This document shows positions 33,455 through 45,900 of a DNA stretch of 60,000 bases, in pieces. Positions within the stretch are counted from its first letter, which is position 1. Every line of letters starts with the position of its first letter. Source of the stretch: Owenia fusiformis. Taxonomy: Eukaryota > Annelida > Polychaeta > Sabellida > Oweniidae. The position numbers were made by a program, and so were the translations under genes. Below the pieces are notes generated by a model. That model was not told where the DNA came from. It did not search any database and worked only from the letters and a program-made list of their open reading frames with translations. The stretch lies in assembly GCA_903813345.2 (NCBI GenBank), contig CAIIXF020000011.1, positions 21,065,754 to 21,125,753 of the forward strand, given 5' to 3'.

Positions 33455-36240
33455 GTTCCAAAAAATGAGCTTAACACAGTCATAAATATTCGCAACTCAT
33501 GCAAAACAATCAGACAAAAAGGTCTGTCAATCAAATACTATTGGGTTCCAGGACACGTTGATGTCAAAGGCAATGAACTGGCTGACAGTCACGCTAAACG
33601 GGCAGCATTAGTTGCAAAAAGCGGAAAATACGCTGAGGCTAAAATAAACAAACAGCATATATACAGCTTGATCAATAAATCTGTCCAGACAAAGTGGCAG
33701 AGACAATATAATAATTCCAAAAAAGTTAGCCACATACAGCGATCAATAGAAAAAGTTGGAACCAGGGCTATCCTGGGAGAGAAAAACAGGAAAACATTCT
33801 GTATTACAAACCAAATGTTAAGTGGCCATACAAAGCTCAATAGCCACCTAAAGAAAATCAATCCCATACTCCCTTCAGACAAGTGCCACAACTGTGACAG
33901 GATAGAGACCATTTTTTTTTTTTTTTTTTTTTTTCATTTCTCATTTATTCCAAATATAACATAAAATACATTACAATATTATTGCCTACGTTTTTCAACA
34001 TTGTCGGCAATATACAAAACATATAAAAATGGAAACAATGAAAATACAATAGATAAGGTACATAATATTAATGGCAGGGAATGTTAGAGGCTTTCAGGGG
34101 GGGGGGGGGGGTTAATCTAAAATATCAAGAGCCTGGCAGATGTAGTGGCTAACTATATGAATAATTTGTTCATTATCAGTTACAGTGAGATTTCTGTCTC
34201 CAAATAATAAAAATTGAATTTTTTCATGAGAGTTTAAATTTTGGAAACGATTGAAAAATCCTAAGGTTTTTAGTCCTGCTAGGAGAGTGCATCTTTCTTG
34301 TTGCAGCAGAGGGCAGTTTAATAAAAAGTGATGCGTTGTTTGTTGTATGTCACCACATACGCAGAAAGGGTCATTTACTGTCACAAAGTTATGGGAATAT
34401 AAATGTGCTTTTAGAATCAGTCCAGCTCTAAATCTATTGAACAGAATTTCAATTTTCCTTGGCATTGTCATATTCATTTTAGTAGTGGATACTCTGGAGT
34501 CAGGGCTCATATTTCCTCTTACTAACCTTTTAAATCTAGATATTGGTTGGCCTTTCCTGTCTTCATATGGTATGTCATCCCACAGGGTCATAGCCCTGAT
34601 AATGGTTGACTTTTTGAACGAATTACTGATTGGAAAGGGTATTCTATAATGCCTTGGTTGTCTTAGGGGCCGATTTGGAATATTCTCGTATGAACTAACT
34701 AAATCACAAATGAAAGGAGGGAAACAATGGTATCTAGCCTTGAAAGCAAAAATTTTAAGATGTTCTTCTCTCCTGGAAGCTAACGTTTTCCAGTTGAGTA
34801 ATGATAAAACTTTCGATGTGTTTGAACCGTGTATTGCTCCTGACACATGGCAAGCTGCTTGATAATGAAGTCTATCCAATGTTAATAGTTTTGAAGTTGA
34901 TGCCTTATCATATATTGTATCACAGTAGTCGAAATGTGGTAGTATAAATGAATTATATATATTCTCTAGGTATTTACTGTTTAGCATTTTAGTTAACTTT
35001 TTCAATGGTCTCATGAGAGAGATTACTCTCTCTATGAGTTGGTCAACATGTGAATTAAAGTTTAGATTTTGATCAAGTACTAAGCCCAGGTGTTTGTGTT
35101 TGGTGCAACTAGGAATCACATCTCCTCCTAGTTTTAAAGGGACTGGCTCTTGTAATAGTCTTCTATTTCCTGATACAAAGGTTAAGTCAGCACTTTTTTG
35201 TGCCTTAAAAGTCATCTTCCAAGTCATGGCCCAATTTGCCAAAATGTCAAGATCTCTTTGAAGTGGTTGGTGAATGTTTAAAATCTGATCAAAACTGTCA
35301 TGTGCACTATAAATAGATGTATCATCAGCAAAAATAAATGTTTTGGATAGGAGATCATCTGGTAAGTCATTAATGTAAATAAGAAATAGGAGGGGCCCGA
35401 GGACTGATCCTTGAGGTACACCTGCATTGATTTTATAGTTATTTATATTGTGATCATTGTTATTATTATTGTTATTTGTTCCATTATTAAGATTTCCATA
35501 ATTTTCAGAAGACCAATCAGATAAGCTGTTGTTGACTTTGGCTCGAATCCTTCTGTCTTTTAAATATGATGTCATTAGCTGTACAAAATTGAAATTACAA
35601 CCATAGCCTTTAAGTTTCTGTATAAGTAATCTATGCGGGACTAAATCAAAAGCGGCTGTTAAATCTAAAAAAGCTGAGCGGACATATTTATTATTATCTA
35701 TATTTTCATGGATATTGTGAACAATGTTAATTAACTGGTTAACGGTGCTGTGCTTCGGGAGAAAACCACTCTGGAATTTGTATAAAAGGTTGTGTTGAAG
35801 CAGATGAGCCAAAAGATGTTTGTGAATGATGGTTTCAAGAACTTTCGAAAGGTTACTTAAGAGTGTCACCGGTCTATAGTTGCTGACAAGTTCCCTGTCT
35901 CCTTTTTTATAAATAGGAACATAGGAAGGATAGAGACCATTGATCATTTCATACACCACTGCTCCAAATACAGCGAGATTCGTGAGAGACTATTTTATGA
36001 GGCTAATAGTATTCTTCTAGAAAGTGAATATAACCCAGAATTGGACATCAAGACTCTGTCAGGTCTGAACAAAACTCTAAAACCAGACATCAACAAAAGG
36101 TTGAACTACGCTTTTACAACCTTCTTGATGAAAACAAAAAGATTTTAATTGTCTAACTCATATAAACTTTAAATGTAAATAAGTTACAAGCTAAGGAACT
36201 TTAGTGATTTTAAGAAAAAACAAAAATAAAAATAAAAAGA
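33455..36240 (+). pseudogene. LINE 3' fragment with RNase H domain, split by a nested LINE
   Basis: The + strand coding runs from about 33465 to 33913 and resumes at 35942-36148. It shows the RNase H end motif (YYWVPGHVDVKGNELADSHA) and a C-terminal CCHC motif that is itself cut by the insertion (CHNCDRIETI before, DHFIHHC after). The stop is at 36146-36148, followed by a short UTR and an A-rich tail (36213-36240). RNase H after RT is typical of I-group LINEs. The copy is strongly 5'-truncated, with no RT. Apart from the insertion the frame is open, so it was fairly young when interrupted. It lies in the upstream intron of RMI1, antisense to it. Confidence 0.85.
33914..35926 (-). mobile_element. 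Nested CR1/Jockey-group-like LINE, 5'-truncated, RT frame open
   Basis: Flanked by a perfect 15-bp duplication AGGATAGAGACCATT (33899-33913 and 35927-35941) and ending in a run of 23 T on the + strand (its poly(A) tail). The minus-strand frame is uninterrupted for about 600 codons to a stop at 34112. It starts inside the RT fingers (YKKGDRELVSNYRPVTLLS), then shows FLDLTAAFDLVPH, GVPQGSVLGPLLFLIYINDL, FADDTSIYSAH, thumb, and a CCHC end (CVCGDIQQTTHHFLLNC). Endonuclease and ORF1 are missing, so it cannot move by itself. An asparagine run encoded by AAT/AAC triplets sits just before GVPQGS. The intact frame and exact duplication indicate recent insertion. Confidence 0.93.
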
Positions 36241-36690
36241 ATCTACAAAAACACTAGAGACAGTCACAAGAGTAAAGCACCATTGAAAAAACAGCACCAG
36301 AGACTATTAGGTGACATGATAGCACCGTATATATGGACTTAACCAACCAACCAGATCTACAGTGATACGTGCATGATGTACTGTAGCAAGTAGAGCAAGT
36401 GAGACAAGGAACTTGAATCAACTGACATCTATCAGCCATAATTATATCATAATTCAAACCACAATTTCATTGATTTCAACATAAAATAATTATAATTTTC
36501 AACCCCGGGAAAATAAGCAAATTGACAAATGTCAATCAATGACGAAATTATGATAATCTAGTTGATAAATCTTAGATACAAACCATGGGTTATATCTTCC
36601 GTTTAACAAATAAACGGCGTTACTTATGTTTTAAGGTTTACAAACACGGTAATCTGATAAAAAACAGATAGTTTGATAAAATTTGACATT
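36241..36690. other. No coding gene seen; upstream of RMI1/PDE10A promoter
   Basis: No recognised exon. The noncoding first exon of RMI1 should lie somewhere between here and the promoter motifs at 36697-36723; I could not fix its donor. Confidence 0.4.
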
Positions 36691-36696
36691 TTTAGA

Positions 36697-36994
36697 TTTT
36701 GCGCCATGTTTGTTCTCGCGAGATTTTGTTTATTCCTCCGCATTTCTAGAAAGTAGTCCCTTATTATTTGTCAGTTCAAATATTTGTTACTTTTGATCCC
36801 GTTTGACAAACATTCCCACATAACATTCCTATCATATTATAAAATGAAAAGCAAAGTGATGTCCCTGACATATCCTTGAAGAATTAGAAGTAGTCCCATA
36901 GTCTGCTCGAACGCTGTGAATCGGCCGTACTCTCGAGCGGGAATTTCAAAACTGAAAATGTGATTGCCAATGATCTGCAAGAGAAATTTCAAAT
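36697..36994. promoter_or_regulatory. Probable shared promoter of RMI1 (-) and PDE10A (+)
   Basis: TCTCGCGAGA at 36714-36723 is the palindromic CGCG element bound by BANP in TATA-less, often bidirectional, housekeeping promoters. TTTTGCGCC at 36697-36705 fits an E2F site, and ACATGGCGC on the minus strand (36702-36710) is close to a YY1 core. The segment is locally CpG-containing in otherwise CpG-poor DNA and lies between divergent RMI1 and PDE10A. Motifs are seen; promoter activity is inferred. Confidence 0.6.
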
Positions 36995-39900
36995 ATGTCT
37001 TTTGCATCTAAACAAGTGGCCCATCGAAGGCTACCGCCTTTACCCGGTTCTTCTAACACTCATAATTCGACTAGGAGGCGTACAATGGACAGCCTGTCTA
37101 ATCTCTGCCCAGGTTCTCAACAATCACTATCATTCATGACATCACTCAATTCAAGCATCTCAAAGGAAATGAATTCATTTTTGAGTGAGTATAACAATGT
37201 TAGCAAGAGGAGGGAAAACTTCAAAGAACAAAATTTTCGGCCCCTAAAACCTAAAAGTGGGCCCAAATCTTGAGGCCCATTTTCTTCAAAATTTGGCCTA
37301 AAATTAAAAAATAAGGCCTTACATCTTTCTTTACTTAAAAATCTATGTTGGAAAATAACAAGGTATGGTAGGCCATGATTTACATGATAAACATGATATC
37401 ATTCAAATTGTATTTAGAAAATTTTGAAACTGTCATTAAATGACATTATTTGTTTGTCGATTTGACCAATAAGCTACAATGTCTTCTCAATACACATACG
37501 TTATAGACAGGTTCTTTGAACCCTAGGGTTTTTCCCCCTCTCACTGTACGCTATAAGCCCAACAAAAGCCGATGGGGAAGGTGAGGCCTCCATACACTAT
37601 CAACTCACTGCATGTGTGACAAAATGAGATTTTGCCCCAGGGGACATGAGTTGGTCAATGGGATAAACCCTGTTGAGATCCCAGTGAGTCCCATGAATAC
37701 ACTTAGCAAAGCCCATCAATTGCGATGGAAAGGTTGAACAATTACTAATTTTCATGTGATTGTAATGACAAGAGGGGACCTCTGGGCCCCGGGGTATGAA
37801 AAAGGTCATTACAGGATCTTCTGATAATACATGTAGGTCATGCAATCGAGATTTCATTTGGATATGTATTACCCTCACCTTTTGGTGTTTTTGGGGGCTT
37901 TATACACTAAACCTCCAAAGTGGAGATTTCAGCAGGTTTTCAAATTCAACTAAAAGTCATTTAGAAAAAATAATTTGGGATGGAAAGCATTTCAAGTCTA
38001 TAATAAAAACCAATTAAAGCCAGATTATAGCACAAAGATGTAAATTAGTCTAAACTGTCAATCTTATTAAATTCTGATTTGGTTTCAGCTCTGACACCAG
38101 ACAAGGTACAAACATATCTTTCTACTCACCCTGGAGTACTTGATGAATATGTGATCAACCTTGTGAGTAGTGCAAAACTAGAAGAATGGATGGCAAAGAA
38201 AAAAGAACATGCCCCCAAGCGCACTGATAGTCAATACGAGCATGTTCCAAATTCCAATGAAGCTGTAAGTTTGTGACAATTATCTAATGTAGTGATTTTT
38301 TTTTTTTTATAAATAAATTTATTTCTGATTTCATATACATATCCATACAAAATAGTGCATATAATACTATACAGAAATATACATGATATAAAAGGATATA
38401 GGATGTAGTGATGTCTCTCACAGTGTCTCTCCAATTAGATATGATCAGAAGTAATTTGGTATTTGTGATCTACTACTCAATACCTATTATTTGGAAATAA
38501 TAAAATATATTCAAAGTTAGAGATCTCAAAATTAATGGAAAGCCTTGTCAGTCATTTAGGAGCTTACAATGTACATTGTACTCTAAAATCCAATTGTGTT
38601 TTTTTTATTTTTTTTTATTCTTCTTTATTCAATTTTAGTACATACAAATTACACATGTCAGTGATCTCCCCAGGATTTTTTCTCAGGTGGGTGCAAAATT
38701 CTCATTTTCACAATTCAGATAAAAATTGGTCAAAATATGCCAATTTTTCATGATTTTTCTCATTTTCAAGTGGGTGCTAATGGATTTTCAGGTGGGTGCA
38801 AGCCTATTTTCAAAATCTCAGGTGGGTGCTGCGCCCACTTGCTTTAATGCTGGGGAGATCACTGCATGTAGTGACTGCCGAAGTTGAAAAACATTGGTGG
38901 CAATTGTGTATTAAGAGATAAACATTCATAGTGTTTCTGGATGACACATTTTTTAAATTGCTGTCTTTTAAAAAACATGTTTTCCAGTACCTAAATAAAG
39001 ATATGACAACCGTAACCAACAATCTTGTTATGACATTAAGTACAACATGTGACATCTCCCAGATGCTCTATGACATCACAAACACCACAGCCACAGGTAT
39101 ATAAAAAGTTTCATCTCATTAATTTAATTTCATATTTGAACCTGATCCCCATAGCAGATATCCCCCATAGAAAACAAGAAATTAACATCATCTTTTGAAG
39201 AAAAAATAAAAGGACCTCTAGGTCTCATTAACCTCTTGAATCCCAGGCTCTAAAATTGGCATGAAACCAGAGAATTTTTCATTTTTTGCCACCTTTTGAC
39301 CTTTTATTACATACTTATACAACTTTAGATGCTCAGCTATGTAAAATTGGACGGCAGAGATCATTTCTACACGTTTTAAAACAATTTTTGTGTAAATTGG
39401 ATGAAAATTGTTCAAATGAGAGCAATTTTTGTGAAGAATTTTGTGACGGATTTTCTCGTCCCTCTGGGCACCAGTCTTATTTCATTTGTGACGGATATAT
39501 CCGTCACTCTGGGTATTCAAGAGGTTAAGTAACATTAAAAAGGTAAAAATGAAAACATATATTTTAGTCAGGTAGAACATAATATCTGAGTTCAATATTA
39601 AATTGGGATCAAAAGTGACATTTTCTTAGTACTTTTACGAAAAATAGCATGATCCCCCAGAGGGGACAAATCTGGTGATCCTGTCTGGTGATCCTGTCTG
39701 GTGAAATTTTTGAGATTATGGATAATTTTTTTTCATCTTTTCAGCTATTAAATCTGATTGTTTTGCACTATACATATTGGCCAACAGTGCACATGTAAGT
39801 TTTTAGATAGTTACTTTGCTTGTTTATTTATTCTAATTAATGAACAAAATATGGCAATAATTTTAATCATTTGTAGTTAAATTGGTAATTTGCACCCATA

Positions 39901-42900
39901 CTTCCATGAGAATCAATCAAACAAATAAGACCAGCTTTGACTTATTTTTCAGGTAGAGTACTAGGTAAATTAACATTTTATACTTTGTAATTCATTTTTT
40001 TATGTCACTTCCGGAAGTGGTGACATATTGTTAGTCTCCAACTTTTTGTGAATGGTGTTCAGCGATTGGAGTTTGGCAGTTGGTGTTTGGCAGTCAGCAT
40101 TTGTAACAAATAGCAGGTGGTGACATTTTGCATGTAATGCTTTGTATGAATTATAACATTTCTTGGTTTTGTTTTTTTAGGATGTATGTTTATTCAGACC
40201 CAATGGAGCCAGGTGAGCTGGTGAACTGTGGCTGTAAATGTTACATGAGCCGTGTAGTTTATTTAGAATAAATGCTTAAGGAACTACATTGAATGTAGTT
40301 TATTGAAAATAAATGCATAAGGAACTACATTGAATGTAGTTTATTGAAAATAAATGCATAAGGAACTACATTGAATGTAGTTTATTGAAAATAAATGCAT
40401 AAGGAACTACATTGAATGTAGTTTATTGAAAATAAATGCATAAGGAACTACATTGAATGTAGTTTATTGAAAATAAATGCATAAGGAACTACATTGAATG
40501 TAGTTTATTGAAAATAAATGCTTAAGGAACTACATTGAATGTAGTTTATTTAGAATAAATGCTTAAGGAACTACATTGAATGTAGTTTATTGAAAATAAA
40601 TGCATAAGGAACTACATTGAATGATGTTTATTGAAAATAAATGCATAAGGAACTACATTGAATGTAGTTTGTTGAAAATAAATGCATAAGGAACTACATT
40701 GAATGTAGTTTATTGAAAATAAATGCATAATGAACTACATTGAATGTAATCTATTTAAAATAAATGCATAAGGAACTACATTGAATGTAGTTTATTGAAA
40801 ATAAATGCATAATGAACTACATTGAATGTAATCTATTTAAAATAAATGCATAAGGAACTACATTGAATGTAGTTTATTGAAAATAAATGCATAATGAACT
40901 ACATTGAATGTAATCTATTTAAAATAAATGCATAAGGAACTACATTGAATGTAATCTATTTAAAATAAATGCATAAGGAAGTACATTTAACAAATATTCA
41001 CCCTTTCTATGAACTTACACAGCTGTCTTGACAGAAGCCTCAGATTATGCCAATATGCCTTTTGTAGTTTATACATATTCATGAACTTGCGAGTTCCTTT
41101 TTTAAATAGAAGCATGTTTGAAAATCTGAAAATGAAACCATACAGCACATGATCAGGTTAAAACAAATCATATTTTTTATTATCCAGATTTCTATTTAAA
41201 GTGTCATGTTCTTTTGTAGGGAAAGCCGTTTTAAAGTCTGTGGCCCTGTAGGAGGTGGTACAACCATTTCTGCACATGTAGCAAAGACCAAGAAGACAAT
41301 TCTCCTCAGAGATATACTAGGGGTAAGACTAAAGTGATAATCCTGGATTTCATTCTTGTGCATATGTCCGGCACCCAAAAGTTTTCATTGGATAGCACAT
41401 CACACGTGATCAAAACCTGTCAAAGTGTCGATGTTTGAATCTTAATTTTGTTCCGTAATTACAATTGTTTAGAAATTTATGACAAATTTGCTGATTATCC
41501 CATCGAACGAAGTTCGGAGAGATATAGGGAACGCCTCCGTCCGTCCGTACGTACGTCCGTCCGTCCGTCCGTACGTCCGTCCGTCCGTCCGTCCGTCCGT
41601 CTGTCCGTCCGTCCGTCCGTCCGGGCAATAACTCAAATACCGTTGGCCCGATTTTGTTCATATTTTGTACACATATACCCTATGGGGGTAGAAGTTCTGC
41701 TCAAAAGCCGATTTTCAAAATGGCCACTCATTTCAAAATGGTGGCCATTTTAGTGCCGATTTTACAGTAATTTAGGTGCAATATGTAAAACTGTAATAGC
41801 AATATGTTTTAAATGTAAAAAAATTATAAAGGACATTAATAATGCTACAAATGTAGATATTAAAGAAGCACATGGCAGCCATCTTGAAAAATGGCGGCCT
41901 TTACTCGTCATTTTACGATTTTTGCTGTAACTCAAAAAATAGTGGAGCGATTTTGTTCATATTTGGTATGTGAATATTATAAGCATTGCACACGTTCTAA
42001 AGACACTTTTGGTAGAAGGCGGCCATTTTGAAAAAAAATTGAAAAATGGCCACCATTTTAACGTATTTTACTATAACTCGAAAAGTAGTGGAGCGATTTT
42101 GTTCATATTTGGTATGTGAATACTATAAGCATGGCACACTGTCCTATGACACTTTTGGTAGAAGGCGGCCATTTTGAAAAAAATTTTGAAAAATGGCCGC
42201 CATTTTAACGTATTTTGCTATTACTCGAAAAGTAGTGGAGCGATTTTGTTCATATTTGGTATGTGAATACTATAAGCATGACACACTGTCCTATGACACT
42301 TTGGGTAGAAGGTGGCCATTTTGAAAAAAAAATTGAAAAATGGCCACCATTTTAACATATTTTACTATAACTAGAAAAGTAGTGGAGCGATTTTGTTCAT
42401 ATTTGGTATGTGAATACTATAAGCATGGCACACTGTCCTATGACACTTTTGGTAGAAGGTGGCCATTTTGAAAAAAAATTGGAAAAATGGCCGCCATTCT
42501 AACTTTTTTTTACTATAACTCGAAAAGTAGTAGAGCGATTTTGTTTATATTTGGTATGTGAATACTATAAGAATGGCACACTGTCTATTTCTAATGACAC
42601 TTTTGGTAGAAGGTGGCCATTTTGAAAAATGGCCGCCATTTTAACGTATTTTTTCTATAACTCGAAAAGTAGTGGAGCGATTTTGTTCATATTTGATATG
42701 TGAATGCTTTAAGCATGGCACATTGTCTAATAAAACTTTGGGGAGTAGTCGGCCATTTCGAAAAATGGCCACCATTTTTATGTGTGTTATTTTACAAGTA
42801 CATGTATGATTTTTCAAAAATTTTAGAGGTGGCTACTTAAAAGCATATTATTTCTTCTGATGACAACTTGGCTAGTGAGCAACCATTTTGAAAATGGTGG

Positions 42901-45900
42901 CCTTTCTGGTGTGTTGTTTTATGATATTTGCTATTCGTTTGTAAAAATGCCAGCCATTTCTGTTCGATGGGATTCGCTACGCTTTGGCGTTGCCGTTGTT
43001 CTGGTTTTTTTAAATTGCCAAACATAAACAAGCTTTCCTAAGTCATGATACAATAAGAGACTTTTTGTTGCCAAACTTATAGAGGGGAGTGTAAGTCAAG
43101 TCATTCCCCACTTTTTATTCCCCAGAAGCCTTTTCAAACTTTGATATTTTCGGAAAAGAAAATTGATCTCAAAGTTTATTCATTGTGTGAGTTCCACATC
43201 ATTCTGAATAAAATTTAAGATGAGAATTACAGTAATTACCCTGAAATGAAAATGTCATAAAAAAATCCAGGGACTGTAATAAAAAAACTGTTTTGATCTG
43301 CTTATATCGCTTCCCACTCCAAGATCCTCTTACTTGATTAGTTTAAGTTATACAAATGTAATTAATTATGTGACTATTAGATAAAGTATACAATAGAGAT
43401 CTAAAGATGTACATTTACTCGTACTAAAACATTATCCTAGGTATTTTGATTTGGGCTCCAATGTCTTCAGTTCACAATGCTATGAGGTTTCTTTACAGGA
43501 TGAAAGGTTCCCCAAAGGCACTGGAATAGAGGGAAGCAGTGCTCAGTCTGTGTTGTGCATTCCTATCATAATACCCCATGATGATATTGTAGGTAAGATA
43601 CAGCAAGTTCAGTAGGAAACACCTATCCTAAATGCTATTGAAAAGATCAGTGTATCATGATGATAATGAAGGTAAGAATAAGATACATGCAAGTTCAGTA
43701 AAAAGCTTAGGGAACATCTTTCCAAAATGCTATTGAAAAAAGCAGTGTATCATTTGAAAAATAACAGTGTGCTTTTGAAAGGATACAGTAAAACCTGTCC
43801 AACGAACACCTTTCTGTAAGGAACACCTGTCAACAATTAACAATTTTCAAAAGAACAACTATTTTCCCATTGACTTACATGATAACAGACCCTCTCTGTA
43901 TGGAGCCCCTGTTAACTGGGAAAAAGGAACAATGTTTTATTGCAAATTTTGAAAATTCTGAAATTCAGAAATTTTGGAAGGCCTAACCCCCCTATCACAC
44001 CAAACTAGTTCTTATCCGTTCTTGCCAGTCATACAAAAATGTCGTAAAACGGGCTCAATCTGGCTGCGGTCGGGATATATGTCTAAAATAATTAGCTACT
44101 TCGTTCATAAACAGTCTTCAATACGCCCATCTCATTCGCAGTTCGTTCAGGTCGCACTACGTCGGTGTGCAACGTAGTATAAACTGTCCCTTAGTCTAGA
44201 AGGTCATCATGACCTGATTACAGAACGGTATGGTCGCCATCGAATTTTGAATCGATTCAAAATTCTAAATCACATACCCCCTCCGAGAAAGTCCATGAAG
44301 TTCGTAAACAGACCGTAGAACATTGTAGCTACGTTCATTCAGTTCGCACACAGTTTAAAACCGATTCGGCAACGTTTTGACGATCACCAGAAAATTTTGA
44401 GCATGCTCTAAGTGCTGGAGGACCTACTCGTTCTAGTAGTTTCATGAAGTTTGTAAACAGATCCCAAACGGTTCTTAGTGGGTTCTTAGTACGTCAAATC
44501 TGTTTGTGCACAGTTTAAGACCGTTTTCAAGAACGTAGTGAGAACTAGTTTGGTGTGATAGTAGGGTAAGGTTCAAACCTCTCTATATGGAAACACCTGT
44601 CCAGTGAAGGAACAGTTTTGTTAAGTTCGGAGAGCGTTTCTTGTTCACAGGTTTTACTTTGTATAGGGTGTTCAAAAAAAATGCAACCCAAAGAAATCAC
44701 TATATTTTGGAAAATACTTATCCAATTACTCAGATGCGAGTAGGTAGTTACCAGTTTCGCCACCAGGTGGCTGATTCGGGGAATTAACATGGCAGGGTAT
44801 TACAAAATTCCCTTAAACTTGAATATGCATCAGTTTTAGTGGTTCACTTGTCATATTACCCTTATGTATCTGATAGTTATACAAATTAAAATATGTCCAG
44901 TAAAAGAAAATATTATCTGCCCAACACAAGAAAAGATATTTCACTTTTTGTGGTTTTACAACATGGGGTCTATGGGGAATCTCCCCGACCTAGAAGTCAC
45001 ATTTTTAAAGAAAATTGAATTTTCAAAGTTGATAAACTCTTTTCAAAACCACATTTCTAAATGTAATTTTACATGTAGATTCGAAATATGACATCAGTTT
45101 AACTGAATTGTGAATTTTTAATGACATAAATCAAGATTATTTCTACTCGCATCTGGGATATTGTGTTCATTTTCTCAGGAAAGAAAGAAGAGACTGTGTA
45201 TATATAGCTCATGTTGTTAGTAAGTTGTAAAACATGATGCCTTGGAAACTGCTCAAAAGACATTAGTATTAGAAAGATACGAAAAATGCAGTCAGAGACA
45301 ACTGCCACAGCAATAAAACCAAATAACTTTCTAACCATAGTGTTTTGGCTATTCAAATTTGGCACAAATCATCTTCATTCAATGTATGATAAATCTGTAG
45401 AGTGAAATCAAAATCACTCCAGGGACTTTACAGTTTTGGTCGAAATGCTTTCAAAATTCAGTCAAACACCCTGGTTCAGTCAGACTTAAGAAGGCATTTT
45501 GACCATAACTGTTAAGTCCCTAGAGTGATTTTAATGAAACTCCCCTTATTCACTACACATTATATGTAGATAATTTGTGTAGAATCTGAAGTGCCAAAAC
45601 ACCATGATTAGAAAGTTATTAGGGTTTATTGCTCTGGCAGTCACCTCTGACTGCGTTTTTCGTATCTTTCTAATACTAATGTCTTTTGAGCAGGTGTCAA
45701 AGGCATGATGTTTTACAACTAACAGCAGGAGCTATACACACACAGTCTAAATGAACACAATTGGATTAGTACTTTTCAAGATATAGCTATTTCTTTGGGT
45801 TTTTTTTTTTTTTGAACACCCTGTATATTGGAAACGTAACAGTGTGCCGTTGAAAAGTAAGCAGCGCGCCATTGAAAATGAAATTCACATATTTTGTAGG

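Noticed and set aside
33668-33964. + strand frame of 98 codons as a separate gene
   Set aside because: It is part of the RNase H-bearing LINE fragment and runs into the T-run of the nested element.
34347-34649. + strand frame of 100 codons
   Set aside because: It lies antisense to the intact reverse-transcriptase frame of the nested LINE.
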